In this document: positions 1 through 5,275 of the stretch, in pieces
Position numbering within the stretch: the first letter of the stretch is position 1
Layout of the letters: each line of letters starts with the position of its first letter
Assembly (NCBI GenBank): GCA_947456995.1
Contig: CANGVB010000319.1
Span: 1-5,275 of the forward strand
DNA: 5,275 nt
Source of the DNA: Bryobacteraceae bacterium
GTDB lineage: Bacteria; Acidobacteriota; Terriglobia; Bryobacterales; Bryobacteraceae
Direction: 5' to 3'
Program-made: the position numbers and the translations under genes
The notes under the pieces: model-generated
Databases searched by the model: none
What the model was told of the DNA's origin: nothing
Seen by the model: the letters and a program-made list of their open reading frames with translations, nothing else

Positions 1-698
1 CGTGCCGCTCCACGCGCAGCATTGGTTTTGCCCTTACTGGCCAGCGTGTGCATCGTCGGGCCTTCAAACGTGAATTTGTATTGTTCAATCAGCAGCGCCC
101 CATACCCTACACTCCCCAGTCGCGAGTCCACTGCAACAAACAGATCCGGCTTCTTCTCACGATGCTCCAGCCAGTACTTCGCCCCGAGCAAGCCAATCTC
201 TTCCTGAACTGTCGCAACAAAAATAACGTCACCCTTGGTCTTGATCCCCTGCTGCTTCATGATGTCGAACGCATGCAACAGCGCCACCAGCGCACCAGTA
301 TCATCCCCAATGCTCGGTGCATGATAGCGCCCTGCATCCTCTCGAACCTTGATCTTCGTATCCATCGGGAAGACGGTGTCCATATGCGCAGCAAATGCAA
401 GCTCCGGCCCACCCCCGCTGCCCTTCATCACACCCCAGACATTTCCAATCGAGTCTTGCTGGATATTCGTTAAACCCACCCGGGCCATCGCCGTCTTCAT
501 ATAGGCAATCCGCAAAGTCTCTTGTTTCGAGGGCGAGGGAATCTCCGTCAGATGAATCCATTCCTTCTGGATCTTCTCCGCTCTGGCATCCACTTCCGCA
601 AAGGCCTTCTTCATCTCCGGCCGCTCCGCCATACCAACATCAAACTTCTGCCCAAACAGCGCTGCCGCGCTCATCATCAAAACCAAACTGCGAATCAT
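1..698 (-). CDS. Secreted M20-family metallopeptidase, N-terminal 232 codons (3' end outside window)
   Basis: Probable zinc-dependent exopeptidase or amidohydrolase of the M20 (PepT/ArgE/CPG2-like) family, exported. The start ATG gives a short signal peptide, residues 1-17, with hydrophobic core LVLMMSAAALFG and likely cleavage before or after Q17. Seen in the mature part: the metal-ligand motif AAHMDTVFP (H105, D107), SIGDDTGA (bridging Asp at 132 or 133), and VATVQEEIGL (E166 as catalytic base, E167 as ligand). VAVDSRLG supplies a further likely ligand, D191. Then comes the entry to the lid/dimerisation domain, FTFEGPTMHT, with H217. The usual GPGGHS-like turn is GPTMHT here, so the substrate-side lid may differ. 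The frame is open to the window edge with no break; the C-terminal half and last His ligand are not visible. It follows the propeller-like gene by 7 bp and is probably the last visible gene of the operon. The family call is firm; the substrate is unknown. Confidence 0.9.
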   Translation of the reverse strand, partial: MIRSLVLMMSAAALFGQKFDVGMAERPEMKKAFAEVDARAEKIQKEWIHLTEIPSPSKQETLRIAYMKTAMARVGLTNIQQDSIGNVWGVMKGSGGGPELAFAAHMDTVFPMDTKIKVREDAGRYHAPSIGDDTGALVALLHAFDIMKQQGIKTKGDVIFVATVQEEIGLLGAKYWLEHREKKPDLFVAVDSRLGSVGYGALLIEQYKFTFEGPTMHTLASKGKTNAARGAA

Positions 699-703
699 AT
701 TGG

Positions 704-708
704 ACCTA
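704..708 (-). promoter_or_regulatory. Probable ribosome binding site of the M20 peptidase gene
   Basis: Read on the minus strand, TAGGT overlaps the TAG stop of the preceding gene. Its AGG lies 6 nt before the ATG at 698. The match to Shine-Dalgarno is short, but the spacing is good. The overlap with the stop codon suggests coupled translation. Confidence 0.4.
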
Positions 709-1860
709 GGGTACCGCTATTCCCTCCACCACACGCAATCGCCCGTCGGTGGTCTGATCTACAAAGTATCGCCGCACCTTCTGCCCATCCCAAATCACTG
801 CTCCAAACTCGGTTGCCATCACGATTTTCTCCCCATATCGAGCGATGCCGTGAATCACCCCTGCAACATCAATCTTGCGAGTCTTTTCGGTGGACCTGTC
901 GTATTCAATCATGCCCATACTGCTGGGCCCGTATTCGCCGTTGTGCACCAAACCAAACCAGATTCGCTTTGCTTCCACCAGGATTGACGACACCGACGCT
1001 CGCTTCATTGCCTCAGGCGAAAACATTTGAAAGCCGCGCTTTTCAGCATCAAAATACCCAAACCCGCCTTCCCCCGTCATGCTCTCTCCATCGTAGAAAG
1101 TCTTCCCAAACCAGAGCTTCGCGCCATCTACCTGCCACGGCCCAATGTGCTCTTCACCCACCACTTGCTTCAATCGAAACTTTCTACCATTCTTGTGCTC
1201 CACTACTTCAGCCTCGCCCTCGGTCACCTGAAATTCACCAGCCGCCCCAAAGCGCAACACCCTCTTCTCCCACGATTTCCGCTCTGCAACTCCCAGCGCT
1301 TTCACGCCCCACGCTCCATCCGCATCAAGAATCATCTCCACTCGCTGTAAGTCACTCCTGCCCGTCCAAATCACGCGATCTCCAACAACACGAACTCGTT
1401 CAAGGGAATACGGCACATACTCGAAAAACTTCACCAGCCGCTTCGCCCGCAAATCGTAAACGAACTTTCGATGCATCCCCGGGCTTGGCTTCTCGGGCTT
1501 GCAGCCGATTACAACGTCAGTGGTTGATACCCTCTCAAGGCGGGTAATGCATTGCCCATCGCCCATTCCTCGCTCAACCCCAATCGTGTAAATCTTCCCG
1601 GCATCATCGCGGCGCTGCAAGAATACGCCAATCTGAATCTGTTTTTCCCACCACACAAACTTTGTCTCGCCAACCACCCCTGCTTCGGGCACACTTAGCG
1701 CAACTACGAGATCCATCTCCGCATTAAGTGCCTCCCGCTTCAGCACCCGCGCATGCCCGATGTCCGAATTCCCGTTCCGCATTTGTTGAACCACGGCATT
1801 GTCGGCAACGCTCGCACCCCACAGCGATAGCCCCCCAACCAGAATGAGCAAGACGCGCAT
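706..1860 (-). CDS. Exported beta-propeller-like protein of unknown function
   Basis: I do not recognise a named family. The protein is 384 residues with a clear signal peptide: MR followed by a hydrophobic run to about residue 17, ending in ASVA with likely cleavage after A19. There is no second membrane segment, so it should be periplasmic or extracellular. The mature part is rich in short beta-strand patterns and has blade-like repeats: KLWFG..., GFGYFDAEKRGFQMF (about 249-280) aligns with RIWFG..., MGMIEYDRSTEKTRKI (about 299-330). Further strand/turn units are RVIWTG (162-167) and AVIWDGQKVRRY (354-365). These resemble propeller blades of the two-component-regulator-propeller or kelch kind, which is an inference. 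C104 and C120 could form a disulphide in the exported protein. It sits 46 bp after the ABC gene and 7 bp before the M20 peptidase, so a role with that peptidase is possible but unproven. Confidence 0.8.
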   Translation of the reverse strand: MRVLLILVGGLSLWGASVADNAVVQQMRNGNSDIGHARVLKREALNAEMDLVVALSVPEAGVVGETKFVWWEKQIQIGVFLQRRDDAGKIYTIGVERGMGDGQCITRLERVSTTDVVIGCKPEKPSPGMHRKFVYDLRAKRLVKFFEYVPYSLERVRVVGDRVIWTGRSDLQRVEMILDADGAWGVKALGVAERKSWEKRVLRFGAAGEFQVTEGEAEVVEHKNGRKFRLKQVVGEEHIGPWQVDGAKLWFGKTFYDGESMTGEGGFGYFDAEKRGFQMFSPEAMKRASVSSILVEAKRIWFGLVHNGEYGPSSMGMIEYDRSTEKTRKIDVAGVIHGIARYGEKIVMATEFGAVIWDGQKVRRYFVDQTTDGRLRVVEGIAVP

Positions 1861-1861
1861 A

Positions 1862-1866
1862 TCCTC
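1862..1866 (-). promoter_or_regulatory. Candidate ribosome binding site, unusually close to its ATG
   Basis: GAGGA on the minus strand lies only 1 nt before the ATG at 1860, closer than normal. A TTG at codon 4 (1851-1849) would have about 10 nt spacing, but it would remove the Arg of the signal peptide n-region. I keep the ATG. The true start is slightly uncertain. Confidence 0.35.
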
Positions 1867-1906
1867 AAGAGAAGCACGACTCCGTCCTCGTTACAACAAA
1901 ACTCCG

Positions 1907-3661
1907 CTAGCTCGCCTGCTCCAACTCTTCCTCAAGCGCCTGCCGCTGATACAACTCTGCATAGTAGCCGCCCTGCTCAATCAGATGCGCGTGATTGCCT
2001 TGCTCAACCACCTTCCCCTTGTCCAGTACAAAGATCACATCCGCATCCTTCACCGTGGACACCCGGTGCGACACAAACAGCGCCGTCCGCCCTACCATCA
2101 CTTCCCGCAAATGATGCAGAATCTTCTCCTCGGTAACGGTGTCTACGCTCGACAGAGAGTCGTCCAGAATCAACATAGCCGGCTCGCGGATAATCGCGCG
2201 AGCAATAGCCGTCCGTTGCTTCTGCCCTCCAGAAAGCGTAATCCCACGTTCGCCGATGATCGTTTCATAACCGTCTGGAAACTTTGCGATGTCCTCGCTC
2301 AAACCGCTTTTCTGCGCCGCTGCTTCCACTTGTGCTCTGCTTGCTTCCGGCACTCCCAGCGCAATATTCTCTTCGAGCGTAGTGCTGAACAAAAACGTTT
2401 CTTGCGGCACAAATCCAATGCTCTTCCGCAATTCCATCGGGTCGAGCAACCGCAAATCCACACCATCTAGCAGCACCCTCCCGCTTGTTGGGTCCAGCAT
2501 TCTGGGCACCAGATTCAACAGTGTAGACTTCCCTGATCCCGTCTTGCCAACGATTGCCGCCGTTTGTCCTGCTTCGATTCTCAAGCTGATTCCAGCTAGC
2601 GCATCAACATCCCCAAACTGTACCGAGACGTTTTCGAAAACAAGCTCCCCCCGAACATCCTTCAATTGTGCCGGTTTTTCCGGTGCCGAAATACTAGGCA
2701 CTGCATCCAGAATCTCTCGAATGCGCTTCAGGCTTGCTGTGCCCCTCTGCGTCAGATTCACCACCCACCCAAACGCAATCATGGGCCAGATCAGCAGTCC
2801 CATATAAGTCTGAAACATCACAAACGATCCAAGAGTAATCTGGCCCGTAGCAAGCCTCCAGCCCCCGGCCCACATCACCAAAAGAAACGTACAACCTACA
2901 AGGGCCTGCAAAAGCGGATAAAAGATTCCCGTGTCCCTGGCAAGGCCAAGATTCGAGCGAATGTAGCTTTGATTGAGAACCTCAAACTTCTTCAGTTCCG
3001 CTTCTTCTTGCGCAAACGCTCGCACAATCCGCGCCCCATTCAGGTTCTCCTGCACCCGGCTCGAAATATCGCTGAACTCACCCTGAATCTTCTCAAACCG
3101 TTTGTGAATCTTTTGCCCAAAGTAAACCACAACCAGGCTGATCAGCGGCGCCGGGATCAGCGCAATCAGCGTCATTTGCCAATCCACACTCGCCATCACG
3201 CTGATGGCAAGAATGGTAGTGAGCGTCGTCTCCAGCCAGTACATAACCCCCGGCCCCAGCATCATTCTCACCTGGTTCAAGTCATTCGTCGCTCGCGCCA
3301 TGATGTCGCCCGTGCGCATCTTCTGGTAAAAGTCTCCACTCAAGCCCACCATATGCCTGAAGATGTCATTCCTCATGTCAAATTCCACATCGCGCGAAAT
3401 CCCAACCAGGATCAGCCGCATGTAGAACTGCATAACGCCCCTCAGGCACCCAAACAGCAGCAGAATTGCCCCAAAACTCAGTAGCTTCTCAATTGCAAAG
3501 CCGGCCAGTAGAGCGTCAAAGGCATCCCGGATGATCAGCGGATTTAATGTCGCAAAGACTACCTTGCCTACAAGGCAACCCAGCCCTGCTGCCATTCCCT
3601 TGCGATAACGCCGCAGGTAAGGCCAGGCAATGTTAACCGTGGTTCGAAACGTTCCAGCCAC
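1907..3661 (-). CDS. ABC exporter half-transporter (TMD-NBD), MsbA/MdlA/YheI type, with degenerate Walker B Glu
   Basis: Inner-membrane ATP-driven exporter half, 584 residues, the normal full length for a type IV (MsbA-like) half-transporter. The N-terminal domain has six predicted membrane helices (about 24-44, 59-81, 136-158, 162-182, 247-268, 277-300), with coupling regions near DFYQKMRTGDIMAR (110-123) and IVRAFAQEE (212-220). The nucleotide-binding domain shows an A-loop aromatic F349, Walker A GKTGSGKST (372-380), Q-loop Q420, X-loop GERG (470-473), signature LSGGQ (476-480), Walker B LILD (497-500), D-loop SSVD (504-507) and H-loop H532. The residue after Walker B is D501, not the catalytic Glu. 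This is typical of the degenerate partner in heterodimers such as MdlA/MdlB, YheI/YheH or TM287/288. No second ABC half is visible here. The start is GTG at 3661, 3 nt after the upstream stop with no strong Shine-Dalgarno; the elbow-helix sequence PYLRRYRKG supports it. The substrate (lipid, peptide or drug) cannot be told. Confidence 0.95.
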   Translation of the reverse strand: MAGTFRTTVNIAWPYLRRYRKGMAAGLGCLVGKVVFATLNPLIIRDAFDALLAGFAIEKLLSFGAILLLFGCLRGVMQFYMRLILVGISRDVEFDMRNDIFRHMVGLSGDFYQKMRTGDIMARATNDLNQVRMMLGPGVMYWLETTLTTILAISVMASVDWQMTLIALIPAPLISLVVVYFGQKIHKRFEKIQGEFSDISSRVQENLNGARIVRAFAQEEAELKKFEVLNQSYIRSNLGLARDTGIFYPLLQALVGCTFLLVMWAGGWRLATGQITLGSFVMFQTYMGLLIWPMIAFGWVVNLTQRGTASLKRIREILDAVPSISAPEKPAQLKDVRGELVFENVSVQFGDVDALAGISLRIEAGQTAAIVGKTGSGKSTLLNLVPRMLDPTSGRVLLDGVDLRLLDPMELRKSIGFVPQETFLFSTTLEENIALGVPEASRAQVEAAAQKSGLSEDIAKFPDGYETIIGERGITLSGGQKQRTAIARAIIREPAMLILDDSLSSVDTVTEEKILHHLREVMVGRTALFVSHRVSTVKDADVIFVLDKGKVVEQGNHAHLIEQGGYYAELYQRQALEEELEQAS

Positions 3662-3664
3662 TAC

Positions 3665-4252
3665 CTAGAGCCCAATCCAGTAACTGATTGTCTTGAGCCA
3701 CTCATAGAATGCGGTTCTTCTCGAATGGCGAAACTTCCACCATTGGTCCACCGGAAAATCGCTGTTGTTAGCAGAAACCACCATTGCTTCGATTTCGGGC
3801 GACATCTCCCGAAATACCTTTCCCGATCGTCTGGTGTGGAAATTGGAAGTTACCAGCAGATATTTTCGGATTCCCTGCTCACGCATCATCTTTCCGATGG
3901 CAATCGCCTCGTCCCTGGTAGAGTCAACGCGGTTCTTTAACGGTGTGACTTTGTCTGCGGTGCACCCCTGGCTTGTCAGGAATTCGGCGGCCAGAGTCGA
4001 TTCCGTTTTGCCAAAAACCTCCATCGAACCGCTGAGCCAGAGTCGATCGGCAAGTCCATTTTTAAGTAGCTCGCAGCCCTTCATCGCTCTGCTGCCGCTT
4101 GTATCCCCACCAAGTACTACGATCAGATCCGCTTTCTGTGGTTCCTGTACGTTCACCAGATAGGCACCAAGCCAGATCAAAATGCTGTTGCTGCCAAACC
4201 ACAAACTCCCAGCCAGCAAGGCCAAGGCTAAAACAAGTTTCAACTTGCGCAA
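3665..4252 (-). CDS. YdcF/ElyC/SanA-like DUF218 protein with an N-terminal membrane anchor
   Basis: A 195-residue DUF218 (PF02698-type) protein. One hydrophobic segment (about 6-30) after MRKLK should anchor it in the inner membrane with the domain outside. Family hallmarks visible: first strand ADLIVVLGGD (41-50), second strand ADRLWLSG (68-75), STRDEA (111-116, the usual ST..EA/ST..NA motif), LLVTSNFHTRRSGKVF (132-147), and the C-terminal WWKFR...FYEWLKTISYWIG. Known relatives: ElyC and SanA affect envelope integrity in Escherichia coli (ElyC through lipid-carrier use), and YdcF was reported to bind S-adenosylmethionine. The biochemical reaction is unsettled. The start is TTG at 4252, giving a Lys-rich n-region; no upstream alternative fits because the previous stop is 3 nt away. 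It is tightly packed between the PH-like membrane gene and the ABC exporter, which suggests a common envelope task. Family assignment is strong; function is inferred. Confidence 0.88.
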   Translation of the reverse strand: MRKLKLVLALALLAGSLWFGSNSILIWLGAYLVNVQEPQKADLIVVLGGDTSGSRAMKGCELLKNGLADRLWLSGSMEVFGKTESTLAAEFLTSQGCTADKVTPLKNRVDSTRDEAIAIGKMMREQGIRKYLLVTSNFHTRRSGKVFREMSPEIEAMVVSANNSDFPVDQWWKFRHSRRTAFYEWLKTISYWIGL

Positions 4253-4255
4253 CTT

Positions 4256-4828
4256 CTAGAGGTCCTCAGGAGATCGCCGGGCATCGCCATTGCTCTGATC
4301 CAGATGCCCAACTTCGCGCAAGCGCTGAAACATCCGTTCTACTTCGGCTTCATCTTCCAATGTCAGGATAGGATGCCGTTCCAGCTCGGATGTCGCACCG
4401 TTACGCACCGCAATGATTGCTTGCCGCTGCCTTTGCGGCGCTCCGTCCAGCAGTGCATGTGGCGCGCAATTACAAACCATCTCCCGCAGGCGCCCAGACG
4501 ATTCCAGGTCTCCGGCAAAAATCACCAATACCCTGCGTCCCTTGTCCACCGTAAGCTTCATGACCAACGGTGTAAGCCAGCCGGTTGTTTCGATCCGTGT
4601 GATGGAACTCCACGGAATGATTTTGTTTCCGATTGCCAGCTCCCGGTCGGTCACTTCAATTACCGGATGCATGCTAAGCCAGAACAAAAGTAGCGCGCTG
4701 GCAAAAAACAAAGCTGCCGGTACAACAGCTGGGCTCCACTGCCACGCCACCCAAGCGGACATGAGGCCGAGCAGAACCGCAACGATTCCCATGTAGACGA
4801 AATGTTTCGATGGCGCAAACCGGGTCAT
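4256..4828 (-). CDS. Two-helix membrane protein with a PH-like domain, function unknown
   Basis: A 190-residue protein, first visible gene of the minus-strand run. Two hydrophobic helices (about 10-31 and 34-53) form an N-terminal hairpin. A strand-rich segment of about 55-118 follows, with the pattern IEVTDRELAIGNKIIPWSSI (57-76) then RIETTG, MKLTV, RRVLVIFAG. This pattern (a strand, a turn, a short strand, IPW..I) is like bacterial membrane-attached PH-like domains; I infer that fold without a family match. A C-x-C (C119, C121) follows. The C-terminal tail has a charged helix, LEDEAEVERMFQRLREVG (157-174), and a polar end. The start is the ATG at 4828; the nearest GGAGG is about 16 nt upstream, too far to be a normal Shine-Dalgarno, and an in-frame TAG blocks longer versions. 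It is 3 nt from the DUF218 gene, so it is likely coupled to it. It could be a scaffold or regulator for the DUF218/ABC pair; this is speculation. Confidence 0.8.
   Translation of the reverse strand: MTRFAPSKHFVYMGIVAVLLGLMSAWVAWQWSPAVVPAALFFASALLLFWLSMHPVIEVTDRELAIGNKIIPWSSITRIETTGWLTPLVMKLTVDKGRRVLVIFAGDLESSGRLREMVCNCAPHALLDGAPQRQRQAIIAVRNGATSELERHPILTLEDEAEVERMFQRLREVGHLDQSNGDARRSPEDL
4263..4268 (-). promoter_or_regulatory. Ribosome binding site supporting the TTG start of the DUF218 gene
   Basis: TGAGGA on the minus strand lies within the last codons of the upstream gene, with 10 nt to the TTG at 4252. It supports the TTG start and translational coupling, since ribosomes finishing the membrane gene cover this site. 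Confidence 0.45.
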
Positions 4829-4849
4829 CTCAATTTTGCTCTTCCCTCC

Positions 4850-4878
4850 AGCCTAATCCTCTCTATCCCCTGCGTCAA
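4850..4878 (-). promoter_or_regulatory. Weak sigma70-like promoter candidate for the minus-strand operon
   Basis: On the minus strand, TTGACG (4878-4873) matches the -35 consensus at five of six positions. The hexamer 17 nt downstream, TAGGCT (4855-4850), matches the -10 consensus at only three of six. Transcription would begin a little before the ATG at 4828. The location fits the head of the operon, but the -10 is poor, so this is only a candidate. Confidence 0.25.
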
Positions 4879-4949
4879 ACGCGTATTACAGATCGATACT
4901 CTCAAGATGCTCAGTGGAAACACTTTCAGCCCACAAATTTATTTTTAGC

Positions 4950-4967
4950 CACTACTATGTAATAGTG
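4950..4967. promoter_or_regulatory. 18-bp imperfect palindrome, candidate operator upstream of the COG0523 GTPase gene
   Basis: CACTA (4950-4954) and TAGTG (4963-4967) are perfect inverted arms around CTATGTAA. Over all 18 bases, 14 positions are symmetric. It ends 7 bp before the ATG at 4975 and is immediately followed by AATAAT-like bases, including TGATAAT (4966-4972), which resembles a half-site of Fur/Zur-type boxes. Close ZigA/YciC relatives are commonly repressed by Zur under zinc sufficiency, so a metal-responsive repressor is a reasonable idea. The palindrome does not match a Zur box that I can name. It also overlaps TATGTAAT (4956-4963), a possible -10. Confidence 0.35.
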
Positions 4968-4974
4968 ATAATGA

Positions 4975-5275
4975 ATGCTCAATACTGAAAGACTTCCTGT
5001 TACCGTTCTTTCCGGCTTCCTCGGTGCAGGCAAAACCACCCTGCTTAACCATGTCCTCAACAATCGTGAAGGACTCAAGGTCGCTGTCATCGTCAACGAC
5101 ATGAGCGAAGTCAATATCGATGCCTCTCTGGTTCGCTCCAACGAAAAACTGGTCGAAATGTCCAATGGCTGCATCTGTTGCACTTTACGTGAAGACCTCC
5201 TCGAACAAGTGGCTCTCCTCGCAGCCGAAAAACGCTACGACTATCTCCTCATTGAATCCACCGGCATCTCCGAGC
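4975..5275 (+). CDS. COG0523 GTPase, ZigA/YciC-type zinc metallochaperone, N-terminal 100 codons (3' end outside window)
   Basis: Cytosolic G3E-family GTPase, the N-terminal part of a CobW-type protein. Members of this subfamily are thought to deliver zinc to client proteins in a GTP-dependent way when zinc is scarce. Seen: [18 protein letters not shown] with Walker [10 protein letters not shown] (14-22), the subfamily-typical [10 protein letters not shown] (41-50), the metal-binding CxCC in [13 protein letters not shown] (C66, C68, C69), and ESTGISE (94-100) at the edge. These stretches match YciC and ZigA far better than CobW or YjiA. The spacer between NIDA and EKLVEMSNG is only six residues (SLVRSN), about eight fewer than I remember for relatives. 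The start is ATG 4975: an ATG at 4971 is in another frame and stops after five codons, and no other start leaves a complete Walker A. No Shine-Dalgarno is visible, so translation may be leaderless. The gene diverges from the minus-strand operon. Confidence 0.93.
   Translation, partial: MLNTERLPVTVLSGFLGAGKTTLLNHVLNNREGLKVAVIVNDMSEVNIDASLVRSNEKLVEMSNGCICCTLREDLLEQVALLAAEKRYDYLLIESTGISE

Larger units (their letters stand above)
1..4828 (-). other. Predicted five-gene transcription unit
   Basis: Five consecutive genes in the same direction are separated by 3, 3, 46 and 7 bp. No hairpin-plus-T-run terminator appears in any gap, including the largest (1861-1906). The first three genes (membrane PH-like protein, DUF218 protein, ABC exporter) are the most tightly linked. 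The two exported proteins downstream could be co-transcribed, or could have their own promoter in or before the 46-bp gap, where I see no convincing one. Confidence 0.6.

Noticed and set aside
522..1547. A 341-codon open frame on the plus strand
   Set aside because: It lies fully antisense to the propeller-like gene and the start of the peptidase gene, which have signal peptides, family motifs and operon spacing. Its translation is rich in Pro, Ser, Arg and His with no fold pattern, as expected from the complement of a G-rich coding strand.
1861..1906. Possible terminator or separate promoter in the 46-bp gap after the ABC gene
   Set aside because: Only a 4-bp ACGA/TCGT pairing is present, with no T-run, and no recognisable -35/-10 pair.
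2666..3484. A 272-codon open frame on the plus strand, and another at 1799-2470
   Set aside because: Both are mostly antisense to the ABC exporter, whose domains and motifs are complete. Their His/Pro/Arg-rich products look like skew artefacts.
4829..4840. ATT at codon -2 as an alternative start for the membrane PH-like gene, with GGAGG at about 10 nt
   Set aside because: The spacing is attractive, but ATT starts are very rare. The ATG two codons later is the simpler choice and changes the protein by only two residues.
4913..4924. Small hairpin AGTG-GAAA-CACT, GNRA-like loop
   Set aside because: The stem is only 4 bp and the flanks do not extend it. It could occur by chance, and no T-run follows, so it is not a terminator.
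4971..4988. ATG at 4971 as start of the GTPase
   Set aside because: It is in a different frame and meets TGA after five codons. The ATG at 4975 reads straight into the Walker A.
4926..5183. An 85-codon minus-strand frame opposite the GTPase
   Set aside because: It overlaps the strongly conserved GTPase codons and has no motifs or plausible ribosome binding site.

Overview
The window reads as bacterial chromosome, with six protein-coding genes and no RNA genes, insertion sequences or CRISPR. Five genes lie on the minus strand in one tight run. The sixth starts at the right edge on the plus strand and is divergent from the others. GC content looks to be in the mid-50s by eye. Gram-negative-type exported proteins, a short signal peptide ending in LFGQ, and a secreted propeller-like protein next to a secreted M20 peptidase would fit Acidobacteriota (perhaps the Bryobacterales/Solibacter side). 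This placement is an inference and is not secure.

Minus-strand run, in transcription order from right to left: (1) 4828-4256, a two-helix membrane protein with a PH-like beta-rich domain; (2) 4252-3665, a YdcF/ElyC/SanA-type DUF218 protein with one membrane anchor; (3) 3661-1907, a full-length MsbA/MdlA-type ABC exporter half-transporter; (4) 1860-706, an exported beta-propeller-like protein of unknown function; (5) 698 to beyond position 1, an exported M20-family metallopeptidase cut by the window edge. The gaps are 3, 3, 46 and 7 bp, so the genes are probably co-transcribed. The first three look like a translationally coupled envelope module: genes 2 and 3 start with TTG and GTG, 3 nt after the previous stop. 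The last two are exported proteins that may simply share the transcript.

Right edge: a 146-bp divergent intergenic region (4829-4974) is followed by the first 100 codons of a COG0523 GTPase of the ZigA/YciC zinc-chaperone type, starting at 4975. Just upstream is an AT-rich stretch with an 18-bp imperfect palindrome (4950-4967), a candidate operator, possibly for a zinc-responsive repressor.

The most useful observations are these. The ABC exporter has Asp instead of Glu at the catalytic position after Walker B, yet no partner subunit is visible. Third codon positions show a strong strand asymmetry that follows the DNA strand and not gene direction. All four visible stop codons are TAG inside CTAG. 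The GTPase has a shortened loop. I see no clear evidence of a wholly new system; the membrane PH-like/DUF218/ABC cluster is the best candidate for an undescribed functional unit.
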